Assembly: GCF_017873185.1 (NCBI RefSeq)
Contig: NZ_JAGGJX010000004.1
Location: 124,001-188,000 of the forward strand
From: Metaclostridioides mangenotii
Lineage (GTDB): Bacteria; Bacillota; Clostridia; Peptostreptococcales; Peptostreptococcaceae
DNA length: 64,000 nucleotides
Reading direction: 5' to 3'
Made by a program: the position numbers and the translations under genes. Shown piece by piece: positions 27,326 through 36,106 of the stretch (position 1 is its first letter; each line of letters opens with the position of its first letter). The notes below the pieces were generated by a model that made no database searches, had not been told where the DNA came from, and saw nothing but the letters and a program-made list of their open reading frames with translations.

Positions 27326-27704
27326 TTGCCCATCTCCATTATTTATATCAACTTTTAATTATTGTGCTCATTTATTGCTATATTAATTATTATATAATAA
27401 TATCCATGTATTATAAAGTTCTTATACTGTTATTATAATGTTGTTATAAATTCAAATCTATTAGCAAGTAAATATCATTGTTAAATATTAAATTATTTTT
27501 TTCATTATATTTATCATATGTTTTTATTAGTTATTTATTTAACTATTTTCTCGATCATTTCTGTGATTTAATTTTCACCTTAATCTGCACTCCAGTCTGC
27601 GCTTATAATAATTTTTAAGCTTTTAAAAATACTATTCAAATAAAATAATAATAACCTACTGCCCCTGAACGTATACATATATTAGGAAAGGTGGAGATAA
27701 TAAT
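27326..27704. other. Divergent promoter region
   Basis: AT-rich gap between tsaE and the DUF11 gene. No hairpin, frame or named motif stands out. Confidence 0.4.
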
Positions 27705-28931
27705 ATGTTTGACCCTAGTGTAGTTGATCCAAGGATTTCATTGCTATTAAATGTCTCAACAAATCATGCAGTTGTAGGACATATAATACAGTACAATCTA
27801 ACAGTATACAATAAAAGCAAAACAACCATAGATAACGCTGTTGTAATTGATAAACTCAATCCATGTTTTAAGTTTGTAGATGGAAGTGTAAAAATTGATT
27901 CTATTGAATATAAAGATGCTAATATAGTTTCAGGTATTGAAACTGGAACTATAGAGCCTAAAGGTAAAAAATTAATAACTTTTAATGTCGAGGTTGTAAG
28001 TTCTGATGAGAATTGCAATGCTATGACTACTAATATTACCGTTTTTTATAATTACAACTCCAATGACAAGGATAATGCTTTTAATGGAAAGGTAACAGCT
28101 AGCCCACTAACTATAATGATCCATGACAACAATATCCAAGTTAGTAAAAGCTCTAGTTCAAACAGCGCTTCATTAAATGATATTATAAAATACACTATAC
28201 TTTTAGAAAATAATAGTCATTTAGAAGCATATGACGTTCTACTAGAAGACAACAACCCCAATTCCACTAGTTTAATAAATGGTACATTTACTATAAATGG
28301 AACAGTTATAGAAAACGTAAACTTAAATTATGGCGTAAACTTGGGTAATATTGGCGTTGGTCAAAGCATAGTAGTTGAATATCAAGTACGAATTTTAACA
28401 TCTGATTGCAGTGGTATTATTCAAAGTAGCTCTAGTACAACATACAACTACATTTTGCCGAACGGATATGTAGGAGCACATATATGTTATTCAAATATAA
28501 TAGAAATAAGTATCAATCTAAGCTATAAAAGACAATTTATTTTTGATAATTCTACTTGTATACCAAAACAGCTTCCAGATATTGATCATGTAAATTGGAT
28601 GAACGGAGATTTGATTATATCAGATTGGAAACCAATAAACTCTATAAGATGTAATTCAACATCTCCAAATAGTATAAATGGAGTTAAATTACTTGTAACT
28701 GGTAAAATACTATATAACTTTTGTTATTCGACAACGAATTTAAATGAGGAAATAAGAGTAGAAGGAATAGAGGCTCCTTTTAAAGGCACAATTATATTAC
28801 TATGTGATTACACGAGTGAAAATGCAATACAAGTAAATGGATGTGTAACAGATATCATATACCAGTCATCTGATGACAGATGTGTAGTCTCCAAAAGTTA
28901 TGTTGAGCTGACCGCTGAAATTTCACACTAA
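27705..28931 (+). CDS. DUF11 repeat protein
   Basis: 408 aa with two DUF11 (conserved 01) beta-sandwich repeats: one about 8-130 (VGHIIQYNLTVYNKSKTTID, NAVVIDKLNP) and one about 145-262 (LNDIIKYTILLENNSHLEAY, DVLLEDNNP). The C-terminal 140 residues look different (SYKRQFIFDNSTCIPKQLPD) and are not recognised. No signal peptide or anchor is visible, so export, if any, is by another route; similar proteins may coat spores or surfaces, which is only a guess. Ribosome binding site GGTGGAG. Confidence 0.8.
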   Translation: MFDPSVVDPRISLLLNVSTNHAVVGHIIQYNLTVYNKSKTTIDNAVVIDKLNPCFKFVDGSVKIDSIEYKDANIVSGIETGTIEPKGKKLITFNVEVVSSDENCNAMTTNITVFYNYNSNDKDNAFNGKVTASPLTIMIHDNNIQVSKSSSSNSASLNDIIKYTILLENNSHLEAYDVLLEDNNPNSTSLINGTFTINGTVIENVNLNYGVNLGNIGVGQSIVVEYQVRILTSDCSGIIQSSSSTTYNYILPNGYVGAHICYSNIIEISINLSYKRQFIFDNSTCIPKQLPDIDHVNWMNGDLIISDWKPINSIRCNSTSPNSINGVKLLVTGKILYNFCYSTTNLNEEIRVEGIEAPFKGTIILLCDYTSENAIQVNGCVTDIIYQSSDDRCVVSKSYVELTAEISH

Positions 28932-29006
28932 GCAAAGTTATAAAAAGCTATATTAATAATTATTTTTAGGACTCTAATCGATCTTTACTTCACTATCCAA
29001 AGCCAT

Positions 29007-29098
29007 ATCAACTTGTAGAAATATACTGATATTCTCTAATTGTAAACACCTTTAAATAAACAATAAATTATATTATTCATCTGCAAGTTGATTTTTTA
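29007..29098 (+). terminator. Long-loop terminator candidate
   Basis: ATCAACTTG (29007-29015) and CAAGTTGAT (29084-29092) pair perfectly and are followed by TTTTTT, but the loop is about 70 bases. It could end the DUF11 transcript or be an attenuator-like structure for ykvI. Confidence 0.45.
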
Positions 29099-29189
29099 TG
29101 TTTTTGTAAATCCCATCTATAGGCTTTCAGAACCCATATTCTGCAATCTGTTTATTACAAATTGTTCCATTTGATAGACTGGCGGCCTT

Positions 29190-29211
29190 ATTGTTGTTAT
29201 AATAACAACAA
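29190..29211. repeat. Palindrome covering a TATAAT box
   Basis: TTGTTGTTAT-AATAACAACAA is a near-perfect palindrome with TATAAT (29198-29203) at its centre, 44 bases before the ykvI start. This is the geometry of an operator blocking a promoter. Confidence 0.55.
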
Positions 29212-29246
29212 AGATGAATATAATTATAACAAAGGAGATGTTTATA

Positions 29247-30398
29247 ATGAAAAGCAATAACTTAGATCCATCAAGTTCTAAAGTTAATTGGAAAGGTGTT
29301 TTTGGTGTTGCTTCAGTTTGGTTTGGCGCTCATGTAGGTGGGGGCTTTGCTACAGGTAATCAGACAATGAATTTCTTTGTTAAAGAAGGTTGGTACACAC
29401 TTTGGATGCCAATCTTAATTATTGGAATCATAGCTTTAGTTTATAGAGAAACAATGTTGATGGCTAGAAACTATAACGCATACGATTATAGAACACTATC
29501 TAAAAAACTATATGAGCCTTACGATAAAGTTCTCTCTATTGTATTCGAAGTCTGCTATATAATTATAGTACTACTTGCAACAGGTGGATCAATAGCAGGT
29601 GCTGCTGCTCTATTTAGCGACTTTGGTTTAAGTTACAATTTAGGTGTTGTAATAACTGGAACTATACTATTCATACTAACAATCTTTGGAGCTAATCTTA
29701 TAAGAAAAGCTTCCACTCTAATGACAGTTATAATTGTTATCTGTCTAACTCTAATCTGCTACATAGGAATAACTGCAAACTCTGGAAATTTTATAAATTT
29801 AACTACGACAGGATACACAACTGAATCAATTTGGAACGCACTTTGGCTAGGCCTAAAATACGCTGGATTCCAAGCTATCGTCTGGTCTATCATTATAAGC
29901 GTCTCCCAACCTCTTAAAACAGATAAAGATATTAACAATACAACTATTGTAGGTTTCATTCTAAACAGTGTAATGATAGTTCTAAGCTGTATGATGCTAT
30001 TTGCATGGCTTCCAGGAACTTCAGGAGAAACTCTTCCAATTCTTTATATCTGTAAACAGTTAGGTCAAGATTGGCTAGTTTTAGTATATACAATTGTACT
30101 TTTACTCGCGTTTATTTCTACAGGTATAAGTTGTGTATTTGGCGCTATTACAAGATTTGAAACCCTTATAAAAGTTCCAGAAAACATTACTGTAAGAAGA
30201 GGTCTTCTATCTTTATGTTGTATGGTATTATCAATGGCTATATCCCTTTTTGGGCTTACAGCTATAGTCCAAATTGGATATGGATATACTGGAATACTTG
30301 GAATATTTGTAGTAATCATACCAGTATTGACTGTTGGTCATATGAAAAATAAAAAGTTTAAAAATGAGCATCAAAACGTTGTAGAAGAGGAAATATAA
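29247..30398 (+). CDS. ykvI: YkvI family membrane transporter
   Basis: Integral membrane protein with about eleven helices, LeuT/APC-like fold. FGVASVWFGAHVGGGFATGN (residues about 17-36) is the unwound helix-1 signature of the YkvI branch. The start at 29247 follows AAAGGAGATG; the frame extends upstream to 29214 without a ribosome binding site. Likely an amino-acid or organic-anion carrier; substrate unknown. Confidence 0.85.
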   Translation: MKSNNLDPSSSKVNWKGVFGVASVWFGAHVGGGFATGNQTMNFFVKEGWYTLWMPILIIGIIALVYRETMLMARNYNAYDYRTLSKKLYEPYDKVLSIVFEVCYIIIVLLATGGSIAGAAALFSDFGLSYNLGVVITGTILFILTIFGANLIRKASTLMTVIIVICLTLICYIGITANSGNFINLTTTGYTTESIWNALWLGLKYAGFQAIVWSIIISVSQPLKTDKDINNTTIVGFILNSVMIVLSCMMLFAWLPGTSGETLPILYICKQLGQDWLVLVYTIVLLLAFISTGISCVFGAITRFETLIKVPENITVRRGLLSLCCMVLSMAISLFGLTAIVQIGYGYTGILGIFVVIIPVLTVGHMKNKKFKNEHQNVVEEEI

Positions 30399-30501
30399 TA
30401 AAATTAAATAGAAATAAGTTTTACAACAATCACACAATATGTTCATCTTTAAAATATTAAATATATAAATAGATTCATTTTTTAACTAAATTTATTGTTC
30501 T

Positions 30502-30549
30502 AAATGAGCTTATCTTTAAATTAAATTAAGATAAGCTCATTTATTTTTT
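30502..30549 (+). terminator. ykvI terminator
   Basis: AAATGAGCTTATCTT pairs with AAGATAAGCTCATTT, followed by ATTTTTT. Confidence 0.9.
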
Positions 30550-30746
30550 CTAGTAATATTTAATTTAAGATATTTAAAAATTTAATTTCTTATAATTATT
30601 TATAACGATATATAAATAAAATCACATAGGCTATGCAAATATATATCGCTTTTTCAGTATCAATTTCAAGCATATTAATACAAAACAGTATATAAACAAC
30701 GTTTAATAAGCATTTTTTTGATATTTTATATTTTTTAACACATTTA

Positions 30747-30790
30747 AAAAGAGCTTATCTCAAATACATACTTTTGAGATAAGCTCTTTA
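30747..30790 (-). terminator. ribU terminator
   Basis: AAAGAGCTTATCTCAAA pairs with TTTGAGATAAGCTCTTT. On the minus strand T residues follow. The stem shares GAGCTTATCT with the hairpin at 30502. Confidence 0.85.
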
Positions 30791-30822
30791 TTCTTTATTT
30801 ATATTTATCGTACTATTATATA

Positions 30823-31440
30823 CTAATATTTGTTATTGATTATATGACCCATTTTCTTAAATAAAACCACACTGCATATTGACAACAATGTTCCTTTTAA
30901 TATATTGAATGGAACTATCATCCAAATTACAAAGCTAAATAAGTCTGTTATTCTGTGATTTATAACTGACCCTAAATTTATTATAGCATCAAGTCCCATA
31001 AGTTGACCGTAAAATGGAAGAGTTATAAAATAGTTAACTATAGCCCCTACAACAGTCATTGCCAGTGTTCCTAAAACGATTCCTGCTATTACGCCCTTGA
31101 TGTCTGTACTTTTCTTGTAAATATAGCAAATCACAAACACGTAAACCCCGCCAATTAAAGCATTTGCTATCTCTCCTACACCACCAGATGTAGTCGCTGT
31201 TATCGCATGAACTATATTTTTGACAACTACTATCCCTACACCCACTATAGGGCTAAAACTCATCCCCCCTAATATTGCGGGTATATCAGATATATCTATT
31301 TTTAGAAAATCTGGAAAAATACCTGGTATTGGCATCTCTATATACATAAGTATAAATGATATAGTAGATAAAATTGCCATCATAACTAGTGTTCTAGTTT
31401 TTAATGAAGTCTGTCTATTGACTGTGTTTTGATTATGCAT
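30823..31440 (-). CDS. ribU: Riboflavin ECF transporter S component
   Basis: Substrate-binding membrane subunit of an energy-coupling-factor vitamin importer, six helices. Characteristic features are IEMPIPGIFPDFLKIDISDI near residue 35 and the later GAIVNYFITLPFY. The FMN riboswitch upstream identifies riboflavin as the substrate with good confidence. The general ECF ATPases and T component are not in the window and must be shared from elsewhere. Start near GGGGG. Confidence 0.93.
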   Translation of the reverse strand: MHNQNTVNRQTSLKTRTLVMMAILSTISFILMYIEMPIPGIFPDFLKIDISDIPAILGGMSFSPIVGVGIVVVKNIVHAITATTSGGVGEIANALIGGVYVFVICYIYKKSTDIKGVIAGIVLGTLAMTVVGAIVNYFITLPFYGQLMGLDAIINLGSVINHRITDLFSFVIWMIVPFNILKGTLLSICSVVLFKKMGHIINNKY

Positions 31441-31474
31441 CGTAATTCCCCCTAATTGAATTTATTAGGAAAAA

Positions 31475-31506
31475 TAAAAAACTCGAAGGTCTTTATCTTC
31501 GAGTAT
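31475..31506 (-). terminator. FMN riboswitch expression-platform terminator
   Basis: On the minus strand ACTCGAAGA and CCTTCGAGT form a stem followed by TTTTTTATTT, between the aptamer and ribU. Confidence 0.85.
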
Positions 31507-31548
31507 ATGAATCAGTCTAAAACAAAATAACTTGTTTTTAAGCTTTTC

Positions 31549-31672
31549 CAATCTCTTCTCTCATCCAGACTTTACTGTCGGCTTTGGAATTTCACCAAAT
31601 CAACTACTCCATGGTAGGTCGCGGGCTATCACCGCCGGTAGGGAATTTCACCCTGCCCCGAAGATCTTCTAT
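31549..31672 (-). promoter_or_regulatory. FMN riboswitch (RFN element)
   Basis: The minus strand shows all conserved parts in order: TCTTCGGGGCAGGGTGAAAT, CCCTACCGGCGGTGATAGCC, TTGGTGAAATTCC, GCCGACAGTAAAGTCTGG and ATGAGAGAAG. A terminator follows. FMN binding should reduce ribU transcription. Confidence 0.97.
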
Positions 31673-31689
31673 ATTTATTATTTTCCTTA

Positions 31690-32025
31690 CATATACTATG
31701 ATAGTTACTTTTTTATTTAAAGTCAAGTAGTTTTAGCTTTATATTTATAAAAATCCTTTTTATTATTTAAAAAAAATATTAAAAGCTTGGTACCACTAAT
31801 AATACAGAATATATTATTTTTATATTATCCAATTATCCAATTCCTGTTTTATCGTTTCTTGTTTTTTTATATTAAGGGTGGCAAATTGGCGGCAAATGCA
31901 CACTACACTATTACATCTATATAATAGTTAAAATCATTGTAGCCTCAATACTTATTAATTTTAATTGATTATTTTTTATTAATTATCAAGGCATTGCCAA
32001 GTTTTTATTATCTCTTAAATCGATA
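31690..32025. other. Gap with a short GC-richer tract
   Basis: AT-rich except for GGGTGGCAAATTGGCGGC near 31875-31892 on the plus strand. In one frame this reads KGGKLAANAHYTITSI then stop, vaguely like the C terminus of some integrases. No intact gene is seen. Confidence 0.25.
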
Positions 32026-32826
32026 TTAAAATATATCTCTAACTTTTAAGAAATCCTCTCCAAGCTCTTTCTGCATCGCTTCTTTAAAAATGTCTGCGTT
32101 TTTATAAAAGTACATATCGTGTCTAACACACTCTGCAGCTAATACTATCAAAGGCCTGCTCTCTGTCCATATGACCTCTACTGTTAAGTCGCTTATAATT
32201 TGCCCAAATACTACTTCTTTCATATCTGAAACAAGTGTAATCCATCTTCCACCCATCTCTTCTAATTTCTCTTCTACTAATCCATGTCTACAGTATTTCT
32301 CTAGTGGAACCTCTGATTTTTCATCATTGCTAAAATATACAATACCCATTCTTATCCCTTTGTCTTCTAGCCTTTTGATCTCTGGTAAAAGTTTTGGTAG
32401 ATCTTCTTCCCATATCTGTAGTAAAAGTTCACTCTCAGTTCTTTGAAGAATTTCTCTACACTTAGCAAATACATTTGAGTTCTGGCGAATATGCCATAGG
32501 TAATCTAAATCAGTATTTGATGGAAAATCTTTTAAAGATGTTGTAAGTTCATCTAGTATGTCGTTAGTTTCATTTTTTACCTTTTTTTCTATTTCATCTA
32601 TAGGTACAGCAGCATATCTATTGTTGTTTTCTTCTTCTGCAAATAATATATAGCCTTTCATAGTCAAAGACTCAAGTATATTATATATTTTTGAACGCGG
32701 AACTGCTGAAATTTTGCTTGCCTCATATCCTGATGCACTTCCATTTCTAAGCAGAGCTAAGTAAACCTTGGCCTCTGAATCTGTCAATCCAAGCTTATTT
32801 AATAAGGAAATCTCTTTATCAAACAT
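32026..32826 (-). CDS. TrmB family transcriptional regulator
   Basis: 266 aa with an N-terminal winged helix (residues about 8-75, LGLTDSEAKVYLALLRNGSA) and a C-terminal PLD-like sugar/effector domain, as in TrmB regulators. It lies downstream of the dehydratase/OCD pair with a hairpin between, so it may regulate them, though the effector is unknown. Ribosome binding site GGGTGG. Confidence 0.88.
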   Translation of the reverse strand: MFDKEISLLNKLGLTDSEAKVYLALLRNGSASGYEASKISAVPRSKIYNILESLTMKGYILFAEEENNNRYAAVPIDEIEKKVKNETNDILDELTTSLKDFPSNTDLDYLWHIRQNSNVFAKCREILQRTESELLLQIWEEDLPKLLPEIKRLEDKGIRMGIVYFSNDEKSEVPLEKYCRHGLVEEKLEEMGGRWITLVSDMKEVVFGQIISDLTVEVIWTESRPLIVLAAECVRHDMYFYKNADIFKEAMQKELGEDFLKVRDIF

Positions 32827-32892
32827 ATAATTATAACCACCCTTTACTTTATTACTTCTATTTTAACATATTAAAATTTTTTCTAAAACAAA

Positions 32893-32925
32893 AGGCCTGA
32901 CTACAAATACATTTATGTCAGACCT
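32893..32925 (-). terminator. Terminator between the dehydratase and TrmB genes
   Basis: AGGCCTGAC and GTCAGACCT pair with one mismatch. The T-tract is weak. Confidence 0.5.
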
Positions 32926-32993
32926 AATATAATATTTCATTTAAAACTTGTCTTTAATTACGTGTTTTTCTAATTGCAGCTACCAATTATACT

Positions 32994-34646
32994 TTACCAA
33001 GGCTGCATAGCCCCACCTTCTTCTGCCGGTCTACAATTCTTAGCAAATAAAGCAAGTAGACCCTTTGTTTCTTTCGGCTCTGGTCGAGTCCAATTTTCTC
33101 TTCTCTTTGAAAGTTCCTCGTCAGATACTTCTAAAGTTACTTCTGCTTTTGCAAGATCTACTACTACTACATCTCCATCTTCAACTAAGGCTATAACCCC
33201 TCCGTCAAAAGCTTCAGGAGAAACGTGACCCACTATGGCACCATAGTTAAATCCAGAGAATCTAGCGTCTGTCACTAAACCTACGCTTGTATGTAATCCT
33301 TTGGCAACTAGAGCATCTGTAGAAAGCATTACTTCCTTCATTCCTGGTGCTCCTTTACATCCTTCATATCTTATAACTATTACATCTCCCGGTACTATAT
33401 TCCCTGATTCTATAGCCTCTAACGCATGGAAGTCATTATTAAATGTCTTAGCTTTTCCTCTAAAGTACTTCATCTCTTTTGGTACTCCAGTAGGTCTGAC
33501 AATTGCACCATTAGGGGATAAATTACCTCTAAGAACTTTAAGTCCAGGTTCATCAAATAGAGGATCTTCTAAACTTCTTATAATTTCTGTGCTCTCTGCT
33601 TTTACATCTTTTAAAACATCTTTCCATGTATTCCCTAACATTGTAGGTACATCTGTGTAAAGTTTTTCTTCAAGCATCTTCATTACAACGGAAATTCCTC
33701 CTGCATAGTGGAAATCGACAACCGTATAATCTCCACTCGGAATAACTCCACATATACATGGTATATCCTCAGCCAATTTATCAAAATCTTTCATAGTTAT
33801 ATCTATATCTAATTCAACTGCCATACTTAAAATGTGGAGAACTGCATTTGTAGATCCGGCAACTGCCATGTCTACCATAATCGAATTTAACAGAGTCTCT
33901 CTTGTTATTAGGTCTGATGGTTTAATTCCCTTTCTAACAAGTTCAACTGAATAGCTTCCAGCTTCTCTAGATTTTCTAATTTTTTGGTTATCTGACGCCG
34001 GAATTGTACCAGTACCCGGAAGCACTAAGTTAAATACTTCTCCTAACATCTGCATCGTATTCGCAGTTCCCATCGAAGGACACGCTCCATAAGATGGACA
34101 AACATGCTCTTCCATATCTGCAAGTGATTCTTCACTATCGCCTCTTAATACTGCAACATCAAGTTCAGCCTCTACTACTTTTTTACCACGATAGTTACCC
34201 GGTTGCATCGATCCACCTGTAACAATCATACTAGGTATATCAAGTCTAGCTGCTGCTAAATACGTTCCTGCAATTATGTTATCGCAAGAGGCCACCATAA
34301 CTAGACCATCAAAATGATGAACTTTCGTTACAAACTCAATCGACATAGCTACTATATCACGACCAGCTTGTTCGTACTTTAATTCTTCTGCACCGTTGGC
34401 AACATTTCCACATGTCGCTGGAATTCCAAACTCAACAGGTATACCCCCAGCTGCCCAAATGCCTTGCTTTACAGCTTCTGTTATTTGTCTCAAGTGAGCA
34501 CTTCCCGGTGATCCTTCCATAAATGAATTTGCAACTCCAATATGAGGTTTATTCTTAATCTCGTTGTCTGTATACCCTGAAGCTTTTAACATTACTCTTC
34601 TATGTGCTGCTTTAGGTCCATTCCAATATTCGCGATTACTTTTCAT
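32994..34646 (-). CDS. IlvD/Edd family dehydratase
   Basis: Fe-S dehydratase of 550 aa acting on 2,3-dihydroxy acids or sugar acids. The three cluster-cysteine positions are seen in PATCGNVAN, VASCDNIIAGT and YGACPSMGTANTM. The first and second motifs differ from the classical TPCN and GCDKT of branched-chain IlvD, so a sugar-acid or unusual substrate is plausible. No ilv/leu genes are nearby; instead it follows an ornithine-cyclodeaminase-family gene by 34 bases. Ribosome binding site GGGGAGG. I would not name it ilvD. Confidence 0.88.
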   Translation of the reverse strand: MKSNREYWNGPKAAHRRVMLKASGYTDNEIKNKPHIGVANSFMEGSPGSAHLRQITEAVKQGIWAAGGIPVEFGIPATCGNVANGAEELKYEQAGRDIVAMSIEFVTKVHHFDGLVMVASCDNIIAGTYLAAARLDIPSMIVTGGSMQPGNYRGKKVVEAELDVAVLRGDSEESLADMEEHVCPSYGACPSMGTANTMQMLGEVFNLVLPGTGTIPASDNQKIRKSREAGSYSVELVRKGIKPSDLITRETLLNSIMVDMAVAGSTNAVLHILSMAVELDIDITMKDFDKLAEDIPCICGVIPSGDYTVVDFHYAGGISVVMKMLEEKLYTDVPTMLGNTWKDVLKDVKAESTEIIRSLEDPLFDEPGLKVLRGNLSPNGAIVRPTGVPKEMKYFRGKAKTFNNDFHALEAIESGNIVPGDVIVIRYEGCKGAPGMKEVMLSTDALVAKGLHTSVGLVTDARFSGFNYGAIVGHVSPEAFDGGVIALVEDGDVVVVDLAKAEVTLEVSDEELSKRRENWTRPEPKETKGLLALFAKNCRPAEEGGAMQPW

Positions 34647-34680
34647 CCTAATACCTCCCCAACATACAAATTAATTTAAA

Positions 34681-35667
34681 TTAATTCCACTCTATTCCAA
34701 CGCCATAAGTTACCGCTTTGTCGTAAATATGTTTTGCAGTTATTAAATCTTGTGTTCCTATTCCTACAGTTTTAAATACTATTATTTCGTCGTCATTTTC
34801 TCTTCCAGTTATTTTTCCTAGTATTAAATCTCCCAGATCCCCTGTAAAATCGTCTTTTGTAATTGTTCCATTATCTAGTGGTATAAGTATATCTCCTGCC
34901 TCTGAAAGAACTGCATCTACTGAGTCAAAATATATTTTAGTCGCTCTTGTTAATATAACTGGATCCATCTCCTGCATTTGAGGCTGATAAGATCCAACAC
35001 AACTAACAGTAGCTCCTTTTTTCACAATGCCTCCGTCAAACACTGGTTTTTCTGATGGTGTTACAGTAATTATCAAATCTGCATCAGTTACAGCTTCACC
35101 AGAAGTTTTCACCGCTGTTATTTTTGTGTTGTATGATTTTAATTCTTCTTGCATTCTTTCAGCGAATGCTTTAGTCCTATCGAAATTTATATCATATACC
35201 ATTACTTCATCTAGGCACCTTACTTCAATCATTGCTTCTAACTGTTTAGCTGCTTGTCCACCTGTTCCGATTAATGCGCCTTTTTTGCAGTCTTTTTTAG
35301 CTAATAAATCAAATGCTGCTCCTGAAGCAGCCCCTGTTCTAAGTTGTGTTACATATGTACCGTCCATAATAGACTTAAATTCACCTGTTGTTCCATCCAT
35401 TAGTACTACAGTTGCTGGAGCTGAAGGTTTACCCATATCTATATTCTTTGGAAATATATTAACTAGTTTTAATGATGCAATATCGAGATCTTCAACGTAT
35501 GCAGGCATAGATAAAAATGTTCCGCTGTGCTTTGGCGCTGGAATTTGACCTCTTAGTGGAACTTCACTTTTCCCCTCTGAAAATAATTTAAACGCTTCTT
35601 TTACACCTTCAATAGAGTCCCTCATAGTAAATACCTTATCGATATCGTTTTTTGATAATAGTAGCAT
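34681..35667 (-). CDS. Ornithine cyclodeaminase / mu-crystallin family protein
   Basis: NAD(P)-dependent enzyme of the OCD/mu-crystallin family, 328 aa. GTGGQAAKQLEAM (near 124) is the nucleotide-binding loop, and the substrate-side segment VTQLRTGAASGAAFD is present. Members include imine reductases, alanine dehydrogenases and true cyclodeaminases; the exact reaction cannot be told. First gene of a unit with the dehydratase. Ribosome binding site AAAGGAGG. Confidence 0.88.
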   Translation of the reverse strand: MLLLSKNDIDKVFTMRDSIEGVKEAFKLFSEGKSEVPLRGQIPAPKHSGTFLSMPAYVEDLDIASLKLVNIFPKNIDMGKPSAPATVVLMDGTTGEFKSIMDGTYVTQLRTGAASGAAFDLLAKKDCKKGALIGTGGQAAKQLEAMIEVRCLDEVMVYDINFDRTKAFAERMQEELKSYNTKITAVKTSGEAVTDADLIITVTPSEKPVFDGGIVKKGATVSCVGSYQPQMQEMDPVILTRATKIYFDSVDAVLSEAGDILIPLDNGTITKDDFTGDLGDLILGKITGRENDDEIIVFKTVGIGTQDLITAKHIYDKAVTYGVGIEWN

Positions 35668-36052
35668 AAATCTTATTCCTCCTTTGTATTTTTTATAGAT
35701 TTTAGACAGATAATAATACTTAATTTACAATTGAATAAATTGTACCCTATATTATTAGTCTTATTATTAACATGTTATTTTATCTTTTTTAATAAAGTTT
35801 TTTAATCTACTATTTTTGAATATTATCTGATTTTTTACTTAATTCCTTTAGGATATCGTTTTCTTAGATCATTAACTCTTCATTAAAAATAGTATATCCC
35901 TTTAGTAACTATTATATATTTTGATTATATTTTGTCAATATGTAAAATTAATTTTAATAATTTAACTCAATTTTCTGTCCTCTCTAGTGTTTCTATTCTG
36001 AGTTAATTCTATAAAATAAATTTATTATATAAATATTAAGTAAAAATAAAAA
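35668..36052. other. Promoter region, nothing else recognised
   Basis: About 380 AT-rich bases upstream of the OCD-family gene. No hairpin or frame is supported until the amidohydrolase terminator. Confidence 0.4.
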
Positions 36053-36099
36053 AATCATCAAAAAACTACTTAATAAATATCTAGTAGTTTTTGATGATT
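36053..36099 (-). terminator. Amidohydrolase terminator
   Basis: On the minus strand AATCATCAAAAACTACT and AGTAGTTTTTTGATGATT pair, followed by a run of T. Confidence 0.9.
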
Positions 36100-36106
36100 C
36101 TCGTTG

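Larger units (their letters stand above)
28932..29246. other. Leader region of ykvI
   Basis: Holds the long-loop hairpin (29007-29098) and the palindrome at 29190-29211. No coding frame. Confidence 0.4.
30399..30822. other. Gap between convergent ykvI and ribU
   Basis: Contains two related terminators (30502-30549, 30747-30790). A weak cruciform (CGATATAT...ATATATCG, 30606-30648) is followed by TTTTT. No gene. Confidence 0.4.

Noticed and set aside
28990-29246. T-box leader for the ykvI transporter
   Set aside because: No specifier-loop landmarks or the conserved TGGNACCGCG-like T-box sequence.
32994-34646. Branched-chain dihydroxyacid dehydratase IlvD
   Set aside because: Cysteine motifs differ from the classical ones and no ilv/leu genes are near; kept at family level.
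35027-35548. 173-codon plus-strand frame
   Set aside because: Shadow of the OCD-family gene on the opposite strand, which has clear family motifs.
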